This document shows positions 43,500 to 53,700 of a stretch of 64,000 nucleotides of DNA, in pieces; position 1 is the first letter of the stretch, and every line of letters begins with the position of its first letter. Source of the DNA: Pinus tabuliformis (lineage: Eukaryota; Streptophyta; Pinopsida; Pinales; Pinaceae). A program made the translations under genes and the position numbers. The stretch covers positions 820,981,503-821,045,502 of the forward strand of contig CM062819.1 in assembly GCA_031772625.1 (NCBI GenBank), read 5' to 3'. The notes under the pieces were generated by a model. It saw nothing but the letters and a program-made list of their open reading frames with translations. It was not told where the DNA came from and did not search any database.

Positions 43500-45010
43500 T
43501 ATATATGTTTTTTTCCAAATAACCCTCATTCCACTAACTTCCTCTTAAATTTTGTTTTCCTAATGACTTACTTGATATTTTCCCTTTTTATTTAAATTTA
43601 ACTCCCTTATATATATATATATATATAATTTAACTCTTTTATTTTTTATTTTATTTTTTTACTAATAATGTTTTATGAATTTTGAATCTTTTCAATATAT
43701 ATGTAATCTGGCCTCTTTCTTTTCTTTTTATTATATTTATTTATCCTTTTTATTTTTTTAATATCCAATTTATCTATGGATACCTTAATATTTCAAAACT
43801 CCTTTGTATTCTTTTTATATATTTCTACTTACGTTTTTTTTTCCTTTTGTACTTTAAAAAAAATATTTAAATATTGTTTCAATTGGCTTCTTTTAAATAT
43901 CTTATTGTCCTTTGTATTTACTTTTTAACTTTCATATAACTCTTTAAACTTTAATTCAACTTCACTTTAACGTAAACTCTTAATTGATATTTTCTCCTTA
44001 TGTAACCTTTTATAATAATACCCGCTTTGTACTTATATATATTTTCAATAATTTTATGACTTGAACTTTTCTTTAAATACCCCTTTATAATATAATACTT
44101 CTCTTTATATATCTTTTATTTATAATATTGTTTTTCTTTTTGAAAAGTTACAACCCCTAGTGAAACGTGACTATTCACCTCTTTGGGCTATAATATAAAA
44201 TATATGTTCAATTATGTACTTTTGACTCAATTAATGTTCTCCATATAAAAAGTTAAACTTACCATTCACATAAAGAGATTTTGTATTCCTTTTGTTTTTC
44301 TTTTACTTTTAAAATACCATGGGCAATTACCATGGGTTTCTAAAACCACGGGCTTGTAAACCACTTAATGAAATAATATTATTTACTCTTCCTTCTCTTA
44401 CGTATAATTTTAAATATATTTGGAAAGATTCCCTCTTAGCTTTATTATACACTTTTTATCAATAATGTAGAAACTTTTTATATATATGAATGTTCACCTT
44501 TTTATATATATGAATGTTCTCCTTCAAAATTTACATCGGACTATATTTATTTATTTATTTTAAATCCTTTTTTAATCTTTATATGTAATTATTTCACTTC
44601 TTTTTTCTTTTTTCTTTTTTTCTTTTTTTGAATTTCATTTTTTTTAATCTTTGTTTTTTGACTTTTTATTTTCTCTCCATCTATATATATATTATTATTA
44701 TTATTGAATGGCCAAATGCTCGATAGTTGTAATGACCCACTTATAATAAATTAATATTTATGAAATTAAATAAAATTAATTAAATTATAAATTATAAATT
44801 AAAATTAAATTATTAAAATAAATAAATAAACTTTATTTCAAATTAAGATATGCAAATAAAATCAAATCAGATTTTTGTTTATAAAAATCGACACGTATCA
44901 TAATTTTGACACGGTGATGGAGGATGTCGGCAAATAGAAACTTATAAGAAGGAAGGGACGGTGGGAGGCAAAGGGGGGAGAAACGGGAGAAAAGCTTATA
45001 CGCAAAGTTG
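43500..45010 (-). other. AT-rich non-coding interior of I
   Basis: Very AT-rich, many T-runs, (TA)n at 43609-43628 and (ATT)n near 44690-44705. Only spurious ORFs (43682-43870). No domain is visible on either strand. Confidence 0.6.
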
Positions 45011-45019
45011 GTTAATCAT

Positions 45020-45235
45020 CAAGAACAGTTGGGCCTTGCTTGTTCTGAGGTTTTTGGGCACGGGGGAAACAGTTTGCTCCAACTGAGGAGTTTACTGGAC
45101 TGAGTAGCGAGGTTCTGCTCAGTTTGGCTGGGTGGTTTCGGTCATTTGGTAAACAGAAGCAAACTAGAGGAGTCTTGAAACATTTTTCATCTGCAGCAAA
45201 CATCTGCAGCAAACCAAGTAAGTACTTATCATCCA
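45020..45235 (+). other. Segment shared with the H inverted-repeat locus
   Basis: TTGTTCTGAGGTTTTTGGGC and GGTTCTGCTCAGTTTGGCTG align with 12318-12410 of H over about 110 bp. On the plus strand both copies could read MGNS-LL-LR-LLD-ARFCSVWLGGF after a GGGAACAG segment, which looks like an Arg/Leu-rich targeting sequence, but stops interrupt it. It lies 0.3-0.5 kb from the primer site, as in H. Confidence 0.55.
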
Positions 45236-45519
45236 AGCCAGCAATTAGTCATGTGAAGTTTTTGCATAAATTTAGAATAGAAAATTTTCTTAAAGTCTCA
45301 TACTGTGTTTAGGATAGATAGCTCTACAGAAACTCTTTACAATATTTACAGTTCAGTAAATCGTTATAGAATCAGAGATAGTCTTTACAATATCGAAATG
45401 GAGAAACTCCAAATTCTTGTAGCGAAAGGCTTCAACGACAACAATGTTGATGAATTCGACAGTCAAAGACCTAGATCGGAGAACTCGGCTCTGTGCAGCG
45501 GTGGAGCGACCAGAGGATC

Positions 45520-45537
45520 GACGCCTCTGATACCAAA
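45520..45537 (-). promoter_or_regulatory. Primer-binding site of I
   Basis: TTTGGTATCAGAGGCGTC follows the 5' LTR on the element strand; the GGTATCAGAG core fits initiator tRNA-Met. Confidence 0.85.
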
Positions 45538-45815
45538 TGAAGCGAACAAAGTTCCTTCTTCAAATTAATTACTCCAGAAGACTTGGAATATAAAGATATC
45601 CATGAGGATACAACTATTATATATTAAATGTGTGAATAAGAATCATGCAATGAGAGTGAGACGCTTGCTTATATACCAAGCAAGTGTCTCTTCATGGAGA
45701 TTCATGTCTCATTTAGACATGACTCTTCAACCTAATTACTAATCAACTAATCATTATTTATGATTATTATTATTTACATTATTTTACATTATTTCCTCTA
45801 TATTTGTTCATAACA
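45538..45815 (-). repeat. 5' LTR of I
   Basis: The partner of 41884-42161, with the same hairpin and TATA-like box. Confidence 0.95.
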
Positions 45816-45820
45816 GAAAA

Positions 45821-46494
45821 AACTAAATAACCTTTCACTTTAAAATGTGTTGGGCCTTTGGTTGCCATGGCCTCTAGTGTCACAATTTGATTAGTTGTGG
45901 GTATTGTTATATTTCCTCACTTTCGCTGTTCTATTGTAGGACCTCATTCGTTATCAAGACTGTGCGTTTGAATTTAAGCCACACTAGGTGAATTCTTCCC
46001 AATTTGGGCAGCAACAAATTGCTCCCCTATGGCTTCCCAACTGATATGAGCACAGAACAGCAACATCAAAATCACTCACATACAAGAAAAACCTCATAGC
46101 ATGTATGCAAGTAACAAAGGAGCAGTGTTGCAAACATCCTGACTTTATCGTGAAATCGTAATTTTTTGGCCTGGCCAATGTTTGCCGAATTTTATCGATA
46201 TTTTCTCAATTTTTATGATTTTTTGTTTTTAGGACTCTTGCTGATTTTATCCCGATGTTGATGTTTGCAAAATTACAAAAGAGATTGTCAGAACTGTACG
46301 TACATGTTGTGGACCCATTTGTATTAATTATAATAGGAATATAAAACATAGTTAAACTGTTAAAGAGGGATCATATTTGACCAAGTCTCCCATAGAATAT
46401 AATAAAGTTGGTGTGAACATTTTGGATCAAATTAATCATAGACGACAAAAGACTAGTGTACCAACTACAAAAGAGAGAGTACAAATTTAATACA
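45821..46494. other. Flank of I, probable COG3 intron
   Basis: No exon or repeat end is recognisable. It continues the DNA interrupted by I and ends at the duplication of solo LTR O. Confidence 0.35.
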
Positions 46495-46499
46495 AGTGG

Positions 46500-48204
46500 T
46501 GCAGAAATTTTTGAGTTCTGGCAGCCCTTCCCAATTTCAAGTTTTTAGCATATTTGTTTAATACCCTCACCCAAACAGTTAGCTGATATAAAACATTTAA
46601 TGTTAATTCATTTGAAACATTTAAAAACTACTGCTACTACACTTCTTTTCAGCTGATATGAAACATAAGACAAGCAAGCATGCTCAGAATTTTACACAGA
46701 TTTTGGTCTAATGACCCTGGAAAAACCGACAAGGGGAAAACCAATCTGGAGGAGGATTTATTTGCTTCAAGGAAAATAATGACAAAGCAGAAATTTAACA
46801 GACTTGTCTCTCCCTTTTGATGATGAGATAATACAGTCCTTTAGCATGAAAAACACAGCCACACAGTAGACAAGCTCAGCCTCCGATTATGCCTTGTTTA
46901 TCACACTGAAGAAGCCTAGGAACTCGTGCCAAACCCAGCAAGTTTTCCTCTGCAAATTCATGCCACAAAACTGAAGCAATTTGTTCCTAATCTCTGCCCC
47001 GGTCTATGTAACAAACAAAGTTTGTTTACACTCTGATATCAATGTAACGAACAAAGTTCGTGCTTAACAATAATCTTCAAAACACTTGGTACACAAAGAC
47101 ATCCATTGAGGATAAAAAACATATATATTGAATAATGTATAAAAGAATAAATATGAGATGAGATGTCAATGTTACAAATGAGGGCCCGCTTATATACCTA
47201 GGCAGGTGCCCTTTCATAAATGGTCATGTCTAGACTCTATAGGGAGATGCCTCTTCAATACTAACTATTAGTTAATTAATCATTATTTATGATTATTATC
47301 GTTTACATTACTTGTATTATTTTTATATATATTATATTCTTAAGAGTCTGAGTGTATACAATCACTGACAGGCTCCTAGCAATGCGGCACAGGTGACAGT
47401 GAATGTGGCAGAAAATGTGTAATTCGAACTGCTCTCCTACTGCACTTGAAGTACGCCAAGAATCACTCTCAGGCTCCTCACTACCAGTGCAGATTTAGGC
47501 ATAAAACTCGGCCTGCAAACAACTTGAGACTTGGCCTGCAAACTCCTTAAGGCTCAGCCTGCAAAATTCCTTAAGTCTTGGCCTGGAACCTCCTCAAATC
47601 TCGCCCTGGAAAATGTCACGAATTTCTAGGACTGCGTGCCAAAATTTCTCAGCTATAAAACTTGGGATCAGTGCCTTTTTGTTGTGCATTCTCTCTCCTA
47701 CAAGCCTGCAATGTAGCCTCCTCTCCTTTGCTGTCCTACACTCTCCTCAATAGCACACATGAGAATGAATGAGAATTCTACCTTTCCTTTTCCTTTTTGT
47801 CTCATTAAAATGAGGAGAACCCTAACTGTTGAAATCAAGGCCTGAAATTAAATCTCAGCCCATGAGATCAAGTCCCCCACTTGACCCCCTCCCTCATGTG
47901 TTCCCCCTCAAATAATGAGGCTCTTAGTTACTTTTTAATATTTTGTACCATGTGCACCTTTTTTCTCATAAAGTCACTTTAATATTATAAAGTGTACTTT
48001 GTACTTTTCTCATAAAGTCACTTTATGACTCAAGTGACATTAATAAATTAAAGTACAAAGTACATAACCCATAAAAAGTAACTTTGCCCCATGACATTAA
48101 TAAAACTCATAATGTCTCAAAACAAAAGGTCATTAATATGTCTTCCTAGGCCAAATGGATAAATGCACTAGGAAACACCTCCTTGGTACGCTTATTTTCA
48201 ACAA
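46500..48204 (-). mobile_element. Solo copia LTR O, interrupted by solo LTR P
   Basis: A perfect duplication AGTGG (46495-46499 and 48205-48209) brackets a sequence running TGTTGAAAATAAGCG... to ...AAAATTTCTGCA on the minus strand. Removing P leaves about 1.36 kb. It includes the copia motif GGTTTTCCCCTTGTCGG. No internal DNA is present. Confidence 0.8.
47007..47345 (-). mobile_element. Solo LTR P, F-type, inside O
   Basis: Flanks GTCTA (47002-47006) and GTCTG (47346-47350) form a one-mismatch duplication. On the minus strand it resembles the F LTR, with CCTAGGTATATAAGCGGG and two consecutive termini separated by a primer-site copy (TTGATATCAGAG). The duplication flanks the outer terminus, so the primer-site copy belongs to the LTR itself. 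Confidence 0.8.
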
Positions 48205-48209
48205 GTGGT

Positions 48210-48590
48210 GGACACATCCAGTAGACTAAGACTCATTGATTACTCCCCACTTCAAAAAAATCGTCTCTGATTTCTGCTAGAGAAACTGTTGCTCATATGC
48301 TGACTGGGACAGTTATTTCACTTGAACAGGTAAAGTACCTTGGTGGTCCACCAAGTGACGACCTTATGTTGCTTAGCATATGCAGTGCGGACATCAGGAA
48401 GTCTATCTTCAAAAAGAGGAGAATGAATATATGGAATTGTGGCCTACAAATGTGTCACTGGAACTAATTTCTTCAAGCGATAGAGCTCATTCAACTTTAG
48501 CTGGTTGACATTTAGCACATGATAGATGCCAAACTGAGTTGGAAGGTCCAACTTCAAAGCATTCAGACCTGTTAACAGTAACACCCAAAA
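48210..48590 (-). pseudogene. End of a gypsy Pol (integrase C-terminal region)
   Basis: The minus strand reads LTGLNALKLDLPTQFGIYHV, then LNVNQLKLNELY at about 48580-48480, which resembles the integrase C-terminal segment (…LPxxxxIHPVFHVSxLK). A further stretch, LPDVRTAYAKQHKVVTWW, follows near 48400-48340. Stops interrupt it. No LTR for this relic is identified. Confidence 0.5.
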
Positions 48591-49640
48591 TTTATTTCTT
48601 CAAAATTCATATTAGGAATCCAACAATGACGATTCATGTAAACATTCCGAAATGAACCTGTTAAAATTCCCTCATTTGGCATTGACAATTCATGGGTACA
48701 CTATAGGATCAACTAGACATTACACAATTCACTAAATCAAATTTAGCACAAGGCCTCATATTTTTTCATTGCTCAGGGGTTGAGTGGACAGGTTCTTGGC
48801 AAGTGGCTCATTGCAGCTATATCCAAAGGACATATCAAGCTCAAAGGCACATGGTCTGAGTTTGAGTTCAAGCTCCACAAGGATGAAATTTAGTTCAAAT
48901 TCAAATTTTTGAATGAGATTCGTATATGGTTCACCATAAGATTCAGCCATATACATATTTTCAAAATATAAGTTATAATCTATTACATATCATATATAAT
49001 TAAATAAAATATATATATTAAATACATTATATATAGTGTTTAATAAATCCTATATCATAATTTAAACTTAATACAAGATATATAGGAAGAATATAGCACG
49101 TGACATATAAATGAAGTTGAGGAACACCATCCAACATCATGACTTGTGAGTGGAAGAATACATGGCATAGCGTCTAGACCATTGTCCACTGTCAACCACT
49201 ATCAATCCAAGGTAGAGGAGAGGAGAGATCCAGAAAATGATGAACAATGAAGCCAAGAGATAATGAACTTTACCTTGAAAATCGGGAAACCTGAAAGAAT
49301 ATTTTCCTTGCTTTGAAATTAGGCTGGTTTTGAACCTCAAGGTTGAGATGCAATGAAACCTGCGACTTAGATCTGGCTCATATCAGTACACAGATGGGCA
49401 GTTATCAGAATTGCAATAAATTCCCCATACTTGCATGGTTCTTGCAGCTAAAGCAAATATGAGAGGTTAAAATCTGTGGTCAGATTTTCAAGATTTCACT
49501 TTCTTGATTTTCAAGATTCACTTTCTTCATTTTCAGATTTTACTTTCTTGAAAAATCATCTTTCTCAAACTTGAATCACATATTTGAAGCCCCTTTATGA
49601 AGATGTCCTTATGGTCCAGTCTGCCAAACTTGAGAATTTC
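48591..49640. other. Unassigned AT-rich DNA
   Basis: A strongly AT-rich block (48955-49080) and ordinary non-coding DNA. Short minus ORFs (48756-48956, 49137-49340) have no recognisable features. Confidence 0.3.
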
Positions 49641-50306
49641 CTTATGGTCTGATTTAGCCCACCAAAAAATCCCACCGAAAAATAAATGATTAACTCCAAA
49701 AACCTTAGCAGCTCAGCCTTCTCTTCCAGATATTCAACAAGCTCACGGCCTCAAACAAACTCAGTGATGATCGTTGGATTGATGCCTCTTTAAGCTCCCA
49801 CGGCTAGGCTATATATAGATTGAAGGAAGTCCAATTTTTAGGGCCAACCTAAACCAAATATAAAAAAAAATCTCTTTTAGAAGGCATGTATTTTCACTAG
49901 AGCCGACCTAAACCAATTAGGGCCAACTTCGAGTAGGAGGATTAGGCTTCTTTAAAACTTAATTTTGTCTTTCACGATGGCTCCTTTCGCAGCCGATTTC
50001 GACAAATGGACTTGAAGCAAATTGATTTACAATTTGGACATTCTTCTAGGGGCAACAATGAACAATTAGACCATGATGAACTAGAGACACACGCATCATT
50101 TGGGGCAACCAACTTCAAGCTTGAACCTCTCCAACCAAGAGGACCTACAAGGCGTAGCACTATCAACTGAAACAGCGAGATGAGGGCTACCAAACTAGAG
50201 TGGTCTTGTACCCAAATTCATTGTCTTTTGCATGCATACCGTCAAACAAGTGCATCACATCAACATCCCATTCACCCTTTTACATCATTGACAATTTCTT
50301 CCAACA

Positions 50307-50435
50307 ATCTCCCCCTTTGCCATTGATGTCAATACTCATGCTCCCCCCGTCGTCATGCTCCCCCCATTGTCATGCTCCCCCTATCTCCATGCTTCTCTTC
50401 CTTTCTCCCCCTTTGACATCAATGGCAAAGGGTGT
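50307..50435 (-). promoter_or_regulatory. Array of polypurine tracts (N)
   Basis: Five related tracts occur on the element strand, including GTCAAAGGGGGAGAAAGG, GATAGGGGGAGCATGA, AATGGGGGGAGCATGA, GACGGGGGGAGCATGA and CAAAGGGGGAGATTG, the last next to the LTR start. Multiple tracts are a described Sirevirus habit. Confidence 0.7.
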
Positions 50436-51793
50436 CTTGCTTTTCCAGGGTTGTTCCCCCTAACGATATTTCATCTTCTTTTTCGACATGTTTTTCTCTC
50501 CAAATCCTAGTGGGTTTGATCTCTTGCCTAATCAGCTTAGGAGTCCACTTCATGTCACATTTGCAGTGTGGTGCAATATGTCCAAAGTTATGGCATTTAA
50601 AGCATTTTGTGTTGTACTTGAATGATGGAGCAAATGTTGTGTACCTTTTGTTGGAGAATCCATTAGGGTTTCTGACTTTTCTATTTGTAAACATGCTTCT
50701 AGGACTTTGATAATATCCTTTGTAGTTAATTATAAGCTTTGTAATCCCTAGCCTTGTGCCCAAAATTTGTACATGAATAACAATAACCAAGAAATATACT
50801 TTGGTACCTTGGTGAGTTGGATTGCCATGATGGTCTTCTGAAATTGTTTTCCCTTAAGAGGAGGTGCAGTGTTTTGTTGCTCTTTTTCGTAACGTATCAT
50901 CTTGAGAACATTAGCATGGCTTCTTGAATTAGAAACTCCACGCTTCTTTTCGTTTTCGCTTGGCTTTTTTAGGACAAAGATTCCATTTCAAGTTTTTCTT
51001 CAAATTTCTCCTGTGGGGACTTGGAGCTTGCATCTTCTTTGCATGAAAGTTCACCTGGACTTGATTTGTTGCAACTGACAATGTTATCTAACCCTTGCAA
51101 GTTTTTATTGAGCTTGTTGACTTCAACCCTTAATGATACAACTTCTTCACGCTTCTTGCAATCTTCTTCCTTCTTCTTTAGCTGGAATTTGGTCACTTCT
51201 TCAATTCTTCTTGCTTCTTCAAGTTGGGTCTTCAAGGAGATAATTTATTCTTTAAGCCTTCTCTCTTGTTGATCAAATTCAATTTGTAGCTTGATCAAGT
51301 CCTCGGATTTTTCTTTAAGATGACTTGTCAAAATTTCTTCTCTCCTTTTTGCCTCTTGTACCTCAATGTTTAAGTGAGTAGCTTCCTTTTCGGCTTGGTT
51401 TGCATTAAGTTCTTTTATCTTTTCCCAAAGATCTTTCGCTAAGGAGGATTGTCCCACTTTGACTTTTATAGGATCTGATAAGCTTCTTAGTATGGTATCC
51501 ATTGCTCTTGTATCATCTTCTTTTGACTCCTTTGTGGTTGTATCTCCAGTAACAACTACAAACCATATACAATCTAGGGCTTTCAAATAGGTCTCCATAG
51601 ACATGCTCCATAATTCATAGTTTGTTCCATCAAACACGAGAGGTGGAAACATGACAATTAGGTCAACTTGATCTTCATTAATGACTTTAGTATGTTTTGG
51701 CATCATTGCAACGGAGGAGACTTCCTTTTCCTTTTCCTTTTCCTTTTCCTTTTTCTTGGAGCATTTGGAGGCTAGCCTTTTTTCCTTTCCCAT
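50436..51793 (-). pseudogene. Copia Gag with long coiled coil and two zinc knuckles (N)
   Basis: The minus frame starts MGKEKRLASKCSKKKEKEK, a Lys/Glu repeat, then the copia Gag start VMFPPLVFDGTNYELWSMSM and DPIKVKVGQSSLAKDLWEKI. A coiled coil follows (LKTQLEEARRIEEVTKFQLK and neighbours, 51235-50969). After frameshifts, two knuckles appear: CYSCTNFGHKARDY (last Cys lost) at about 50780 and CFKCHNFGHIAPHC at about 50590-50550. Gag packages element RNA. Stops and frameshifts make it non-functional. Confidence 0.8.
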
Positions 51794-51858
51794 CTTTGTT
51801 CCTGAGATCTACCTTCCAGTTGTTAGACTATGATGAAGGAACCTGCGCTGGTACAAAT

Positions 51859-53375
51859 TGTTGGAAATACTGAGAAGGGGGTTGAATCAATATTTCAAAA
51901 TTTTCAAAAATTTAAAGATAACATAGCATTAACCAATCACATCACATCAAAGTTACACAAGATTTATATTAACAATTTATTTATATCTTGAAAGGAAGCT
52001 ACAAATTCTTGTTTTACTAGACACTACTGGAACGAGCTACAACCCTTGATTATTTACCAACCACTACTGGAAGGAGCTACAACCCTTGATTATTTACCAA
52101 CCACTACTGGAAGGAGTTACAACCCCGAGTTTACCAATGTCCACTAGAAGGAGGCAACAACCTCTTGAAGGAAGCTACAACTTCCTTTCCTAGCACCACC
52201 CTGCCACCCTTATTAATAAAAGAGAGAACAATAATTTTGGGCTTTCATACCAGGGATAGTGACCCAATTACAAGAACACATAACAAACTCAACAATTATA
52301 CAATCTTGTCATTGTCCTCTTTCTCAACCACTGGTGCTCATAAATCATTGTCTTTCTACAACTCTTATTCTTAAATTGCTTCCACAGGCACAAACTAATG
52401 TGCCACTAGTCTACTTTATGACCAACTTCTAACTGCCTCAAACCCAATCTAGAATTACACAAGCTCTTGCCTTTTACACTAACTACCACTTTCTTTTTGT
52501 ATTGCAACTTGATAACATTCACCTATAGCAATGTACAGAACCAAACTTATAAACAAAAGGCTCATACCTCAATCTTTCACATTAACTTGCAAGAGGTATG
52601 GATACCTCAATCTTGCTACCACTGTTTTTAAGGTTCCTTGCACATTGTCATTGATCAGAGATATGCCTTCAGGATTGCCCTCAATTTGCTCATAAATTCT
52701 TCTTAAAGAGATTTAATCACCCTTACACATCCTTCCAATCTCCTCTTCAATGGTTGCTTGAACAAGGTCTGCCCGAATTCGATCTGCGACACAAGGTCTA
52801 CACAAATTCGGTTTGCCTCAAGGTCTGCACAAATTTGGCCTGCCTCAGCTCTACACAAATTCAATCTACCTGAGGATATGCACAAATTCAATCTGCTTCA
52901 AGGTCTACACAAATTCGGTCTACCTCGAGGTCTACACAGATTTGGTCTGCCTCAAGGTCTCGAATTGCCTCAAATTGCATCAATTCATATTGCCTCAGAG
53001 ATTACTTGGATCTACCTCTTGAGATGACTCAGATAGGGGCCGAAATTTAGCCTTGGACAGGGGTTGAGTTTAGGTTTGAGGATGGCTTCAGATCAAGCCT
53101 TAAAAGGTTGATTTAGCACACCAAAAACCCCCATAGAAAGATAAATGATCAACTCCAAAAACCTTAGCAGCTCAGCCTTCTTCTCCAGATATTCAACAAT
53201 CTTACAACCTCAGACAAACTCGGTAATGATGGTTGGATTGATGCCCCTTTAAGCTCCCACGGCTAGGCTAAATTGAAGGGATCCCAATTTTAGGGCCGAC
53301 CTGAACAAAATATAAAAAAATTCTCTTTCAAAATACATGTCTTTTCACTGGAGTTGACTTGGACCAATTAGGGTC
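51859..53375 (-). repeat. 5' LTR of N, right end missing
   Basis: It starts TGTTGGAAATACTGAGAAGG on the plus strand, a recurrent copia LTR end. It contains three 44-bp repeats (CTACTGGAAGGAGCTACAAC, 52020-52135) and the 30-bp array below. Confidence 0.6.
52765..52985 (+). repeat. ~30-bp degenerate tandem repeat in the N LTR
   Basis: About seven units of the form TCAAGGTCTACACAAATTCG/GTCTGCC. Because the period is a multiple of three, it makes an open frame (52758-53027) with repeated HKFGLPQGL-like decapeptides; I do not call this a gene. Confidence 0.75.
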
Positions 53376-53400
53376 GTGTTACCTATTACTCCTACTGCCC

Positions 53401-53700
53401 AAGTCAATGAGAAAAGCCTTCAACCCCACAAGGTGTGGTTGGTGGCAAGGAACTAAGAGAAGGGGTTGTCAAACTAAATCCCTTCTCTCTCCATTTAAGC
53501 TATCTCCTAAGTTAGCTATGGGGGGTGGTCTCTGCTGACCCTGCCGCCTACACCTACCTACAAGTCAGTGGGAAAAGCCTTCAACCCCACAAGGTGTGGT
53601 TGGTGGAAGGGAACTCAAAGAAGGGGTTGTCACACTAATCCCGACTCTCTCTGTTTGAGCTATCTCCTAGGTTAGCTAAGGGGGGTGGTCCCTAATGAAA
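53401..53700. repeat. Two-copy tandem repeat, period about 160 bp
   Basis: Units start AAGTCAATGAGAAAAGCC (53401) and AAGTCAGTGGGAAAAGCC (53562) and share CTTCAACCCCACAAGGTGTG. No coding content. Confidence 0.85.

Larger units (their letters stand above)
41884..45815 (-). mobile_element. LTR element I, complete ends, in a COG3 intron
   Basis: LTRs of 278 bp (41884-42161 and 45538-45815) differ at about a dozen positions and are flanked by a perfect duplication GAAAA (41879-41883 and 45816-45820). On the minus strand the 5' LTR is followed by TTTGGTATCAGAGGC and the 3' LTR is preceded by GAGGACAAAG...GAGGAAGTCAA. The 3.4-kb interior encodes a homologue of the F coiled-coil/tail protein, a zinc-ribbon-like ORF and about 1.5 kb of AT-rich non-coding DNA. 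No pol gene exists. It lies in the same orientation as COG3. Confidence 0.95.
49652..53375 (-). mobile_element. Sirevirus-like copia relic N
   Basis: A gag frame (50419-51793) is flanked by LTR material. 49652-49940 and 53111-53375 are homologous direct repeats. On the minus strand a 3' LTR starts TGTTGGAAGAAATTG at 50306 after several purine tracts, and the 5' LTR ends CAGTATTTCCAACA at 51859. Both LTRs are truncated or interrupted and no duplication was found. Pol is absent between gag and the 3' LTR. A gag with coiled coil and several polypurine tracts is known for Sireviruses. Confidence 0.7.

Noticed and set aside
45984-46178. Possible COG3 exon 1 in the minus ORF right of element I
   Set aside because: The translated sequence does not resemble the COG3 N-terminus and has no splice donor in the needed phase.
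51718-51760. Lys-Glu repeat as a distinct domain
   Set aside because: It is encoded by a TTCCTT microsatellite inside the N gag and probably is slippage rather than a functional module.
52758-53027. Open frame with repeated HKFGLPQGL-like peptides
   Set aside because: The frame is a by-product of a 30-bp tandem repeat in an LTR; there is no start context, domain or conservation evidence.
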